Source of the DNA: Paenibacillus_V sp046244365
Lineage (GTDB): Bacteria > Bacillota > Bacilli > Paenibacillales > NBRC-103111
Assembly: GCF_046244365.1 (NCBI RefSeq)
Contig: NZ_CP176395.1
Span: forward strand, 6,448,001-6,512,000
Direction of reading: 5' to 3'
DNA: 64,000 bases
Numbering within the stretch: position 1 is the stretch's first letter; each line of letters begins with the position of its first letter. Of the stretch, positions 42,840 to 50,706 are shown one piece after another. The notes under the pieces are model-generated. The model saw only the letters and a list, made by a program, of their open reading frames with translations, did not search any database and was not told the DNA's origin. The translations under genes were made by a program, and so were the position numbers.

Positions 42840-42876
42840 CCCTTGAATGTTCCGTTGTCCGAAAATGCCGGGCATG

Positions 42877-43305
42877 TTAGTTTCCCCGAGCCGGAGCGTT
42901 CTTTTGCAGCAGCTTGTTTTGTCGTTTGCCGAGGATGTTCAGCCGTTTCTTCAGCTGCTCCTCCCACTCGGCATCCCCGATCTGCTTGGCGACCATCATC
43001 AGGTCGAGCGACATATCGATTTGACACCGCACGACGTCGAGCGGGTCTTGGTCTTCGTTATTCACGCAGTTTTCAAAAAGCTGAGTGCCGTCCTTGCGGT
43101 CCGCGTACTCGTGAAAATCGACTTCGGTTGCTCCGTCGCCATGGGCGTATTCCGCCAATATTTCAAATTCGGCCTCCACCAGATGGTGTACTTCGATGCG
43201 ATGACATACTGGGCATAGCAAAATCGGCACGTTATGGATGTGCGTCCGGATATGCTTAAGCGTGCCCTTCGTTCCAATCATGCTGGCTCCGCAACAAAAA
43301 CTCAT
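42877..43305 (-). CDS. hypothetical protein with possible zinc ribbon
   Basis: A 142-residue protein. Cys4-Cys5 near the N-terminus and CPVC about 28 residues later (ILLCPVCHRIEVHHLVEAEF) could form a zinc ribbon, with several histidines between. The C-terminal half is helical and charged (EEQLKKRLNILGKRQNKLLQ). A GGGGAGGTTGTGAG site precedes ATG 43305. I do not recognise a named family. Monocistronic with its own terminator. Confidence 0.65.
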   Translation of the reverse strand: MSFCCGASMIGTKGTLKHIRTHIHNVPILLCPVCHRIEVHHLVEAEFEILAEYAHGDGATEVDFHEYADRKDGTQLFENCVNNEDQDPLDVVRCQIDMSLDLMMVAKQIGDAEWEEQLKKRLNILGKRQNKLLQKNAPARGN

Positions 43306-43501
43306 CTCACAACCTCCCCGTCGTCTTCTTTTCTGGTTTACTTACTTCGCTTCCAGGGACGCGAATTCCTCCTTTTGCCGCAGGTTCCGCAGCTGAAAGT
43401 TCATTCCTGCATTAACAAATCTAAACAATACTTTAGCCCGCTTGCCGAACCGTGGTAAGATGAACACAGCATCCATACCAACAACCGGAGGGGGATAACC
43501 G

Positions 43502-43765
43502 ATGAAATCGCCGATATCGAAGCTGCCGCTGGAACAAAAAGAGCTGATGATCGCGCATATCCGCCACTTTTTCGAGGAGGAGCGAGGCGAGCAAATGGGA
43601 GAATTGGCCGCAGGCCAAGTGCTTGATTTTATGTTCGAGCTGGTCGGACCGGTCGTCTATAACCAAGCGCTGCAGGATGCCAAGACCGCGTTGACCGAGC
43701 GAATGCTGTCTCTGGAGGACGATCTGTACGCCATGGAGAAGCCGATGTATAAAGTCAAACGCTAA
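43502..43765 (+). CDS. DUF2164 family protein
   Basis: An 87-residue protein resembling DUF2164: KLPLEQKELMIAHIRHFFEEERGEQMGELAAGQ followed by VLDFMFELVGPVVYNQALQDA. Two or three helices are predicted, with no membrane segment. A GGAGGGGGATAACCG site precedes ATG 43502. Function unknown in the family. Monocistronic, ended by a very strong hairpin. Confidence 0.8.
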   Translation: MKSPISKLPLEQKELMIAHIRHFFEEERGEQMGELAAGQVLDFMFELVGPVVYNQALQDAKTALTERMLSLEDDLYAMEKPMYKVKR

Positions 43766-43787
43766 TATCCCCGCTTGAGAAGCACCA

Positions 43788-43842
43788 CGCACAAAAAAGG
43801 CCTCCGCCGCTACTAAGTAGCGGCGGAGGCCTTTTTTGTGCG
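43788..43842. terminator. 55-base near-perfect palindrome, bidirectional terminator
   Basis: Twenty-seven-base perfect arms (43788-43814 and 43816-43842) around a single A at 43815; the core is GGCCTCCGCCGCTACT/AGTAGCGGCGGAGGCC, flanked by AAAAAA and TTTTTT. It lies between the convergent DUF2164 and lipoprotein genes and ends two bases before the lipoprotein stop. Unusually long for a terminator. Confidence 0.85.
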
Positions 43843-43844
43843 AC

Positions 43845-45224
43845 TTATTTAATGCCCTTGCTGTAAATATAATCCTTCGGCGCGTCGCCCGCCTCCGTCT
43901 TCCTTCCGGTCTCCAAGTCGAGCACCCATAGCCTGACTCCAACCTCAACATCGCTTTCCATGCCGCGGTACAGGACGTAGCGTCCGTCCTTCGATAGCGC
44001 GTCAAGATGTCCGTTCACCTCGTGCTTGCGAACCGCTCCCGTCAAGACGTCGATGTCGAGGACGGAACGGTCTTTCCCTTCCGCCACCAGACGAGTACCG
44101 GCGCTGTCCAGCAAAATGGCGTAGCCGCCGTATTTCGCCCCGTCGAGCAGCACCTTCTCGCCGGAGCCGTCGGGATTCACGAGATGAATGTTGAACGCCT
44201 GCTTGGGGCTCAGTACGGAATCCTTGTTCGACTCGAACGCGATCGCCCGTCCTTCGTTGACCGGCGTCGGCCGCGACGCCCAATAAAGGATCGTTTTCGC
44301 CTCGCCGCTACCCGGATTTTCCGTTTGAACGCGTTTAAGCAGGCTCCCGTAGGCATCGGCCGGAAACAAGCTGCGCTGCGAGTTCCCGTCACGCGAAACC
44401 AGCGTGATATTGTCGGTCGAGCCGTCCTCCTTGATTCGCTCCCCGGTAGCCAGCGTCATCGCGCTGCGCGGGAGCGTAAATTCGATTTCTCCTGCCCGGA
44501 ACACCGTTTTGCGCGGTTCGGCCAAATAGTAAGCGAACTCGGCCGGCACCAGCTTGGTGTTCCGGTCATGCCAGTAGAATCGAAAGCCGTCGTCGTAAAT
44601 GACGTTCGAATACCCGATCGATTTCCCCGTATCGAGCACGAAGCGGTACATCTTCGAATCCCCGTACAGGCGGCTGGGCGTATAGTTCTCCCCATCCTCG
44701 CCGCCCTTCAGCAGCGATACGAAGAACGATGCGCGGCCTCCATGAAGCTCGGCGAGCGGCTTAAAATCCGCATATTCTTTAAAGATTTCCACTTCCTTCA
44801 CCGTCTGTTCGTTAGGTTCGAGCGACGCGTAGAGATCCATCTGCTTCCGGTCGTCCGCATACAGCCGGTATCCGTTATACGCTTTCACATCTTTTACGGC
44901 CACTACCTCATGATCCGGGTAACCGTCGATCGCATAAACCGGCGTCCCTTTCTCCAGGAAGGCGGCGTCTCCGTCCTTCGATTTGTAGTTCGACTTATGA
45001 ATGTTATCGGCAACGTTAAATGTAACCTCTCCGATCTTCTCGCCTATTTTCGTCGGATCCGTTACGGCCGCATGCCAGTATCCGCTATACGAAATCCCGT
45101 TCAACTTAAGAAAATCGGCCCAATCGATGATCGTTTGCCCCGTGGTGATCCGGCAGCCGGTCATCAGCACGATCGATAGCAATAGCCCAATCCCCGCATT
45201 CCTAAGCCTGCTTATGGCCGACAC
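43845..45224 (-). CDS. predicted lipoprotein with C-terminal beta-propeller-like region
   Basis: A 459-residue protein. The signal peptide (GIGLLLSIVLMTGC) ends in lipobox LMTGC, making Cys24 the lipidated residue. A middle domain of about 250 residues is unrecognised (ISYSGYWHAAVTDPTKIGEK; VYAIDGYPDHEVVAVKDVKAY). The C-terminal 150 residues have TolB/WD-like blades (AFNIHLVNPDGSGEKVLLDG; YVLYRGMESDVEVGVRLWVLD). Probably anchored to the outer face of the membrane. Function unknown; it stands alone between terminators. Confidence 0.72.
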   Translation of the reverse strand: MSAISRLRNAGIGLLLSIVLMTGCRITTGQTIIDWADFLKLNGISYSGYWHAAVTDPTKIGEKIGEVTFNVADNIHKSNYKSKDGDAAFLEKGTPVYAIDGYPDHEVVAVKDVKAYNGYRLYADDRKQMDLYASLEPNEQTVKEVEIFKEYADFKPLAELHGGRASFFVSLLKGGEDGENYTPSRLYGDSKMYRFVLDTGKSIGYSNVIYDDGFRFYWHDRNTKLVPAEFAYYLAEPRKTVFRAGEIEFTLPRSAMTLATGERIKEDGSTDNITLVSRDGNSQRSLFPADAYGSLLKRVQTENPGSGEAKTILYWASRPTPVNEGRAIAFESNKDSVLSPKQAFNIHLVNPDGSGEKVLLDGAKYGGYAILLDSAGTRLVAEGKDRSVLDIDVLTGAVRKHEVNGHLDALSKDGRYVLYRGMESDVEVGVRLWVLDLETGRKTEAGDAPKDYIYSKGIK

Positions 45225-45279
45225 CCCTTTATCAAAGCTTTCTTGCTTCCATAGACGGAATATACAGGAAAAAGTTTCA

Positions 45280-45314
45280 AAAAAAAAACCGCAAAGGAGA
45301 AATCTCCCTTGCGG
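45280..45314 (-). terminator. terminator after gcvH-like gene
   Basis: CCGCAAAGGAGA (45289-45300) pairs with TCTCCCTTGCGG (45303-45314), then ten T residues on the minus strand. Confidence 0.85.
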
Positions 45315-45316
45315 CG

Positions 45317-45736
45317 TTAACCGTCATCGCCTTCATCATCTTCCGGGAATACCGGATAAGACCGTTCGTACTCGTCCGCCGGTAGAAGCCCTTCTAGCTC
45401 GGACGGATCGCTTAGCTCAAGCGAAACGAGCCAGCCGGAGCCATAAGGATTCAGGTTCAGCGATCCGGGCATCTCGCTTACCGCGCGATTCACATTCGTT
45501 ACGACGCCCGAGACCGGGATACTCAGCTCCAGCTCGGATTCTTCCGGAAGGGCCGCTTCGATAAAGACGAACAAGTCGCCTTTATGCAGCGTTTCCCCCG
45601 TCTCCGGAAGCCCGATATATACGATTGAGCCGGCAAGCTCCTGCCCGTAATCCGACAGACCGAGCATAGCGCGGTTTCCTTGTACGTCAATCCATACATG
45701 CCCTTCGCTAAAGAGCAGGTGCTTGGGTGCAGTCAA
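45317..45736 (-). CDS. GcvH-like protein lacking the lipoylated lysine
   Basis: A 139-residue protein with the glycine-cleavage H fold: HLLFSEGHVWIDVQGNRAMLGLSDYGQELAGSIVYIGLP at the start, IPVSGVVTNVN in the middle, NPYGSGWLVSLELSDPSELEGLLPADEY near the end. The hairpin that should present the lipoyl lysine (ESVK in true H proteins) reads IEAALPEESELELSIPVSG here, with no lysine; the whole protein has only two lysines, both elsewhere. It also has about three extra residues in that hairpin and an acidic tail (FPEDDEGDDG). TTG 45736 has GGGAG nine bases upstream. It cannot carry glycine-cleavage methylamine; a scaffold role is possible. Confidence 0.8.
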   Translation of the reverse strand: MTAPKHLLFSEGHVWIDVQGNRAMLGLSDYGQELAGSIVYIGLPETGETLHKGDLFVFIEAALPEESELELSIPVSGVVTNVNRAVSEMPGSLNLNPYGSGWLVSLELSDPSELEGLLPADEYERSYPVFPEDDEGDDG

Positions 45737-45761
45737 CCTCTTTCACTCCCATCCGCAAAAA

Positions 45762-45792
45762 GCCCTTCGACCGCCGAAGCGAGCCGAAGGGC
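45762..45792 (-). terminator. terminator after peroxiredoxin gene
   Basis: GCCCTTCG (45762-45769) pairs with CGAAGGGC (45785-45792), followed by TTTTTGC on the minus strand. Confidence 0.75.
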
Positions 45793-45816
45793 CGTAATCG
45801 TTATCTCGTATAGAAC

Positions 45817-46365
45817 TTACTTCGCTACGAGGGTGTTGTCGCCCGGTTTCCAGTTCATTGGGCACAGACCGCCGGATTGCAAAGCTTGCAGAACGCGAAG
45901 CGTTTCTTCTACGCTGCGGCCTACGTCGTTATGGTTAACGACTTGGTATTTCAGTTCGCCTTCCGGATCGATGATGAACAGACCGCGCAGCGCGATGCCT
46001 TCTTCTTCGATCAGAACGCCGTAGTCGCGAGCGACCGATTTCGTCAGATCGGCTGCAAGCGGGAAGTTCAGTTGGCCAAGGCCGTTGTCGTTCTTAGGCG
46101 TGTTGATCCACGCGCGGTGGGAGTGCTTGCTGTCCGTGCTTACGCCGAGAACAGCCGTGTTCAAGCGCTCGAAGTCGTTAGCCGCGTCGCTAAGCGCTGT
46201 GATTTCAGTCGGGCAAACAAACGTGAAATCGAGCGGGTAGAAGAAAAGAACGAGCCATTTGCCTTTGTAGTCGGACAAAGATGCCGTACCGAAATCTTGT
46301 CCATTTCCGTATGCGATGTCCATTGTGAAAGCTGGTGCCGGTTTACCTACCAAACGTTCTGCCAT
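45817..46365 (-). CDS. peroxiredoxin, typical 2-Cys (AhpC/TSA family)
   Basis: A 182-residue peroxidase that reduces H2O2 and organic peroxides. The peroxidatic Cys51 lies in YPLDFTFVCPTE and the resolving Cys168 in GGLCPMNW, so this is a typical 2-Cys enzyme of the Prx1 type. The active-site Arg is probably that in SHSHRAWINTPK or VARDYGV. An AAAGGAGGAAATGAAC site precedes the ATG. No AhpF is adjacent; reduction is likely by thioredoxin. The long leader carries two inverted repeats that may control it. Confidence 0.93.
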   Translation of the reverse strand: MAERLVGKPAPAFTMDIAYGNGQDFGTASLSDYKGKWLVLFFYPLDFTFVCPTEITALSDAANDFERLNTAVLGVSTDSKHSHRAWINTPKNDNGLGQLNFPLAADLTKSVARDYGVLIEEEGIALRGLFIIDPEGELKYQVVNHNDVGRSVEETLRVLQALQSGGLCPMNWKPGDNTLVAK

Positions 46366-46389
46366 TGTTCATTTCCTCCTTTAAATGTA

Positions 46390-46407
46390 GTTACCTGTAA
46401 GGGTAAC
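46390..46407. promoter_or_regulatory. inverted repeat in peroxiredoxin leader
   Basis: GTTACC (46390-46395), TGTAAG, GGTAAC (46402-46407), 25 bases before the peroxiredoxin ATG and just upstream of its ribosome site. It may be an operator or a small mRNA hairpin. It is not a PerR box. Confidence 0.4.
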
Positions 46408-46507
46408 AGATGTCCATGTTCGAAAAACTCACAGGTAAAATCGTATCATCACGAAAATTGAAAGTCAATAATTAAACTCATTTCTTCTTTAAAGTTACTA
46501 TAAATAA

Positions 46508-46525
46508 GTGTGACGATTGTCACAC
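46508..46525. promoter_or_regulatory. FNR/Rex-like palindrome upstream of peroxiredoxin
   Basis: GTGTGAC-GATT-GTCACAC, perfect seven-base arms; it contains TGTGA-N6-TCACA, the common core of CRP/FNR and Rex operators in Bacillales. It lies about 145 bases before the ATG. The rest of the 46366-46682 gap holds only this, the repeat above, a small AGTTGCGG/CCGCAACT hairpin and the leuB terminator. Confidence 0.5.
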
Positions 46526-46639
46526 CTCTTCCTGAGAAGAGCTATTCGAGCTTCCTTAACACCGTTAGATCAAGATTTGCTTCATTAAAGTTGCGGTTGC
46601 CGCAACTATTCGACTCGAAAATCTGACCCTAACGAAAAG

Positions 46640-46669
46640 AAGACCAACCGAATGGCTCCGGTTGGTCTT
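46640..46669 (-). terminator. terminator after leuB
   Basis: AAGACCAACCG (46640-46650) pairs with CGGTTGGTCTT (46659-46669), followed on the minus strand by CTTTTCG. Confidence 0.75.
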
Positions 46670-46682
46670 GCTTGAGAAAGCA

Positions 46683-47762
46683 TTATTTGCGAATCGCTGC
46701 GATGATCAGATCGCCCATAGCGGTCGTACCGATCGCTTTGCTCTTGTCGACTGCGATGTCGCCCGTACGGTGGCCCGCGTCAAGCACTTCTTTGACGGCG
46801 CGCTCGATAGCGACTGCAGCATCGTGGTAGCCGAACGTCAAACGGAACATGAGCGCTACGGACAGAACGGTCGCAATCGGGTTAGCGATGCCTTGTCCGG
46901 CAATGTCAGGCGCGGAGCCGTGCACCGGCTCGTACAAGCCGAAGCTGCCTTCGCCCAGCGATGCCGAGGACAGCATGCCGATCGATCCCGTCAGCATGGC
47001 CGCTTCGTCGCTCAGGATGTCGCCGAACATGTTCTCCGTCACGATTACGTCAAAGCTGGAAGGACGGCGCAGCAGCTGCATGGCGCAGTTGTCGACGAGC
47101 ACGTGATCAAGCTCTACATCCGGGTAGTCCGCAGAAACGCGGATTACCGTTTCGCGCCACAAGCGGGACGTTTCGAGCACGTTCGCTTTGTCGACGGACG
47201 TAAGCTTTTTGCGGCGTGTTCTGGCGATTTCGAAGCCTTGGCGCGCGATGCGCTCCACTTCGTTTACGTTATACACGCAAGTATCGACCGCTTCTTGGCC
47301 GTTCGCCGTTTCGCGGCGGAATTTCTCGCCGAAGTAGATGCCGCCCGTCAGCTCGCGCACGACGATCAGGTCGGTGCCGTCGAGAACTTCAGGCTTCAGC
47401 GTGGAAGCGTCTTTCAGACAATCGAAAATAACGGCCGGACGAATGTTCGAGAACAGTCCGAGCGCTTTGCGGATGCCGAGCAGGCCGGTTTCCGGGCGAA
47501 GCTCCTTCGAGTTATTGTCCCATTTCGGTCCGCCTACGGCGCCGAGCAGGACGGCGTCCGCTTTTTTACAAATGTCCAGCGTTTCTTCCGGCAATGGCGT
47601 GCCTTTCTCGTCGATCGCGATGCCGCCGAACAAGCCGTGCTCGGTTTCGAATTTGTAGCCGAACACTTCCTCGGTCTTCTTCAACACTTTTTCCGCTTCG
47701 GCAATTACTTCGGGGCCGATACCGTCGCCGGAAATAACGGCGATTTTTTTCACTTCTGCCAT
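46683..47762 (-). CDS. leuB: 3-isopropylmalate dehydrogenase
   Basis: A 359-residue beta-decarboxylating dehydrogenase of leucine synthesis, using NAD. The start is KIAVISGDGIGPEV; substrate residues lie in ELRPETGLLGIRKALGLFSNIRP; the catalytic Tyr and Lys regions are GIYFGEK and the helix before; metal-binding aspartates are in TENMFGDILSDEAAMLTGSIG; and the adenine-binding segment is EPVHGSAPDIAGQGIANP. The gene is alone here: leuA, leuC and leuD are not next to it in this window, and no T-box leader is visible upstream. Confidence 0.95.
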   Translation of the reverse strand: MAEVKKIAVISGDGIGPEVIAEAEKVLKKTEEVFGYKFETEHGLFGGIAIDEKGTPLPEETLDICKKADAVLLGAVGGPKWDNNSKELRPETGLLGIRKALGLFSNIRPAVIFDCLKDASTLKPEVLDGTDLIVVRELTGGIYFGEKFRRETANGQEAVDTCVYNVNEVERIARQGFEIARTRRKKLTSVDKANVLETSRLWRETVIRVSADYPDVELDHVLVDNCAMQLLRRPSSFDVIVTENMFGDILSDEAAMLTGSIGMLSSASLGEGSFGLYEPVHGSAPDIAGQGIANPIATVLSVALMFRLTFGYHDAAVAIERAVKEVLDAGHRTGDIAVDKSKAIGTTAMGDLIIAAIRK

Positions 47763-47955
47763 GTGTCGTTCACCTCACCATGTAATTATCTTTGTTTTAT
47801 CATAAACCCTCTCATTTTACAAAGATATAAAAGCTATGGAACTGATAGTCTCTGCCTATCGCGTAAACGAATCTTACGATTTGAAACGTTTTCTTCTGCA
47901 ACTCGTACAAAGCAGGGGATACTCAGCCTATTACCCTTGTCCACGGAGGAATGGC

Positions 47956-48849
47956 ATGCAGACATTCAAAACGGTTTGTATCATTGCCGGCAAAATCGTG
48001 CTGACGGTCGCGATCGTTCTATTGCTCGTGCTCATCGGATTTTTGCTATATGCCGCCGTAACGGTTGCGGCCGGGAAGAGCGTCGACGACATCCTATCTT
48101 TCACTACCGTCAATTTGACCCAAATGATCATTCAAGGAGGCGCGTTCATAGCCGGCACCTTGATTATGTACGCCGCTTTCGAGCGCAAACGCGGGTGGAA
48201 CCTCGGCTTCAAACAGGGACGCGTCCTCCGGCGGACGATCGAAGGCTTGCTGGCCGGTATTGTTCTCATGACGGCTGCCGGCCTGCTCATTTGGGTTTGC
48301 GGGGGAATCTCCGGCATCGGCATCGCCTTCGACCGGAACGTGCTGGCCTCGATGTCTACCGGCTTGCTCATGTTTACCATCGTATCTGTAAACGAGGAGC
48401 TCTTTGCGAGGGGATACTTGCAAGGGCTAATCGGCTATCATTTCGGCCGAACGGTGGCTGTCATCGCCTCTTCCTTGCTGTTCGCCGCGCTCCATCTGCA
48501 GAACAACAGCGTGCTCGACAATCCGCTGCCGCTGCTCAATCTGTTTCTGGCAGGCATCATCCTCGGCGTCAGCCGGGAAGCAAGCGGGGGATTATGGATG
48601 CCGATCGGTCTTCATCTGACTTGGAATTATTTTCAGGGCTATGTGTATGGCTTTGAGGTGTCCGGAACTACAGTGGACTCGCTGGTGCATCTGACACGCC
48701 GGGGAAGCGATACGATTTCAGGCGGCTCGTTCGGAGCGGAAGGAAGCGCATTGACCACGCTAGTCCTTCTTCTCGGCATCTTTGCGATCGTGCACTATTA
48801 CAGGTCTCGCGGTCGTTCGGATCATGACCGGGCAACGCTTCGGCCGTAA
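47956..48849 (+). CDS. CPBP family intramembrane protease
   Basis: A 297-residue membrane protein with about eight helices and the ABI/CPBP domain. The motifs are EELFARGYLQGLI (glutamate pair), FAALHLQNNS (first His) and GLHLTWNYFQGYVYG (second His), the metal-site pattern of this family. ATG 47956 is chosen because GGAGGAATGGC lies directly upstream; the frame extends 40 codons further with no ribosome site. Such proteins act in bacteriocin self-immunity, prenyl-protein processing or unknown roles; no bacteriocin gene is adjacent. Confidence 0.88.
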   Translation: MQTFKTVCIIAGKIVLTVAIVLLLVLIGFLLYAAVTVAAGKSVDDILSFTTVNLTQMIIQGGAFIAGTLIMYAAFERKRGWNLGFKQGRVLRRTIEGLLAGIVLMTAAGLLIWVCGGISGIGIAFDRNVLASMSTGLLMFTIVSVNEELFARGYLQGLIGYHFGRTVAVIASSLLFAALHLQNNSVLDNPLPLLNLFLAGIILGVSREASGGLWMPIGLHLTWNYFQGYVYGFEVSGTTVDSLVHLTRRGSDTISGGSFGAEGSALTTLVLLLGIFAIVHYYRSRGRSDHDRATLRP

Positions 48850-49075
48850 TCTTCGGCCAGAGGGCCGGGAGGGTGTTTGCCGAGCAAACGAACGGCTGAC
48901 GGGGGCTATTCCCGCGTGAAGGCATGGGTTCCCGCCGGGCTTTGCTGCCTCTTTCGCCGGTCGCATGCACGGGCATCGCGGCCGTTTCGACAAGCATCGA
49001 TTTCTTTTGCAATGAGACGGAAGCGAGTGGTAAGATAAAGAAATGACACTTCTATCCGAGTAAGGAGAACCGACT

Positions 49076-50275
49076 ATGAACTATACCTTTTCGAGCACGA
49101 TGCAGGCGTTTCAATCGAGCGCGGTTCGGGAAATTTTGAAGTTGACGCAAGGGAAGTCGATCATCTCGTTCGCCGGAGGACTTCCGGCCGAGGAGCTGTT
49201 TCCGATGGCTGCGATGCAGGCGGCGTTTAACCGCGTATTCGACATGGGCAACCGTTCGCTGCAGTACGGCTTGACCGAAGGCTTCATTCCTCTGCGGGAA
49301 GCGATTGCAGAACGCATGCAGCGCAAAGGCATGAACGTAACCAAAGACGAGATGCTGCTTACGACGGGCTCCCAGCAAGCGATCGATCTGCTGACGCGCG
49401 TTTATATCGATCCGGGCGATGTCATTCTGGTTCAGCAGCCCACTTATTTGGCGGCCCTGCAGGTATTCCAGGCGCGCGGCGCCAAAGTCGTTTCGGTAAG
49501 AGGCGACGAAGAAGGCATGGATCTTGGCGATGCAGCGAGCAAAATCGCCGAGTACAAGCCTAAGCTGCTGTACGTATGTCCGACATTCTCCAACCCGACG
49601 GGCTACGTCTGGAGCTCGGAACGCCGCCAAGGCTTGCTCAAGCTGTGCCGCGACAACAATGTGCTTATTCTTGAAGACGATCCGTACGGCGAACTGAAAT
49701 ACGACAGCGGCGAATCGTTCCCTTCGATTTTCTCCTATGAAGACAAAGCGGAAGGCTCTGCCGTCGTGTACACAAGCACGTTCTCGAAGACGGCCGCCCC
49801 GGCGCTTCGCACCGGCTGGGTCATGGGCGATTCGGAGGTCATCCGCAGCATGGCGAAGGCGAAGCAAGCCTGCGACCTTCATTCCAGCACGATGGACCAA
49901 ATGGCGCTGTACCAGCTACTGAGCGGCTTCGATCTGGACGGTCATATCGAAACGATCCGCGGCCACTATCATGCGCGCATGAAGCTGATGACCGAGCTGC
50001 TCGAAGGGCTGCGCAAATACGGGCTCAGCTGGAACAGCCCGAAGGGCGGCATGTTCCTGTGGGTCGATCTGCCGAAAGGGCTGAAGGCGGAAGAGCTGCT
50101 GAAGGAAGCGGTACAGCAGGGCGTCGCTTTCGTGCCGGGCTCGAGCTTCTTCGCAGACGAGCCGAAGTACAACACGATGCGGATGAATTTCACGCACGCC
50201 GACCGCGAAACGATGACGCTCGGCATGCAGCGCCTCTCCGCCGCACTGGAGCTTGTGCTTAGCAAGCAAGCGTAA
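49076..50275 (+). CDS. PLP-dependent aminotransferase, class I/II, 2-aminoadipate/LysN-like
   Basis: A 399-residue fold-type I aminotransferase. It begins SSAVREILKLTQGKSIISFAGGLPAEELFP, as in the LysN/MocR-type aminotransferase group, and has the cofactor loop TTGSQQAIDLLTRVYIDPGD, the pyridine-binding region CPTFSNPTGYVWS, DDPYGEL, and the Schiff-base lysine in TSTFSKTAAPALRTGWV. There is no N-terminal GntR domain, so it is an enzyme, not a MocR regulator. AAGGAGAACCGACT precedes the ATG. The amino donor is unknown. Confidence 0.92.
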   Translation: MNYTFSSTMQAFQSSAVREILKLTQGKSIISFAGGLPAEELFPMAAMQAAFNRVFDMGNRSLQYGLTEGFIPLREAIAERMQRKGMNVTKDEMLLTTGSQQAIDLLTRVYIDPGDVILVQQPTYLAALQVFQARGAKVVSVRGDEEGMDLGDAASKIAEYKPKLLYVCPTFSNPTGYVWSSERRQGLLKLCRDNNVLILEDDPYGELKYDSGESFPSIFSYEDKAEGSAVVYTSTFSKTAAPALRTGWVMGDSEVIRSMAKAKQACDLHSSTMDQMALYQLLSGFDLDGHIETIRGHYHARMKLMTELLEGLRKYGLSWNSPKGGMFLWVDLPKGLKAEELLKEAVQQGVAFVPGSSFFADEPKYNTMRMNFTHADRETMTLGMQRLSAALELVLSKQA

Positions 50276-50291
50276 CACGGCCTATTTCTAT

Positions 50292-50350
50292 AGAAGCGGC
50301 TTCGCTTCGTATCATGGCTTCGGCCGGATGCGGCGGGTCCGCTTCTTTTT
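50292..50350 (+). terminator. terminator after aminotransferase
   Basis: AGAAGCGG (50292-50299) pairs with CCGCTTCT (50339-50346), followed by TTTTT. The long loop contains smaller GC-rich stems. Confidence 0.6.
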
Positions 50351-50446
50351 GTCTTGGCGAGCGGCCGCGATGCCGGGCGATACTCGCTGGAAGTTAGCGG
50401 TCGATAGTGAAGGACAGAATGCGGCTATGCCATGCTATTATTGGAA

Positions 50447-50537
50447 GGCACAAAGCGGCTTTTCCAGGGGATAGTGAACTCAAGTTCATTATTTGTGAAC
50501 CTCACTTCACTATTGGAGGCACAAAGCGGCTTTTCCA
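50447..50537. repeat. direct repeat flanking part of the palindrome array
   Basis: GGCACAAAGCGGCTTTTCCA occurs at 50447-50466 and again, identically, at 50518-50537, 71 bases apart. Each copy is preceded by TTGGA(A) and followed after four or five bases by ATAGTGAAC. Confidence 0.9.
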
Positions 50538-50677
50538 ACCGATAGTGAACCATATGGCACTATTCGGCCACTCACGTTCACTAATAGTGAAGCTAGCTTC
50601 ACTATTTCGCTTTTCAGCCCCTTACAACTTATTAATAGTGAATATAGGCTCACTATTAGTGAACTAAAGTTCACTAT
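50471..50677. repeat. array of six 22-bp palindromes
   Basis: Six copies of a 9-4-9 palindrome, consensus ATAGTGAAC-N4-GTTCACTAT, at 50471-50492, 50492-50513, 50542-50563, 50584-50605, 50635-50656 and 50656-50677. The first and last pairs share one base, so the array is roughly symmetric (two, one, one, two). Arms hold up through compensating changes (AAG/CTT in the fourth), while the four-base centres differ freely (TCAA, CTCA, CATA, CTAG, ATAG, TAAA). A seventh half-site is at 50404. It is not a CRISPR: units are palindromic and spacers are not uniform. Confidence 0.9.
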
Positions 50678-50706
50678 TGAAGCATGCATGCACCCAACGC
50701 CCATAA

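Noticed and set aside
50407..50667. Small open frames running through the palindrome array
   Set aside because: Their residues follow the repeated ATAGTGAAC units and occur on both strands; no ribosome site. The DNA repeat explains them.
50471..50677. CRISPR array
   Set aside because: Units are self-palindromic, spacing is 21 to 51 bases, two pairs overlap, and there are no cas genes.
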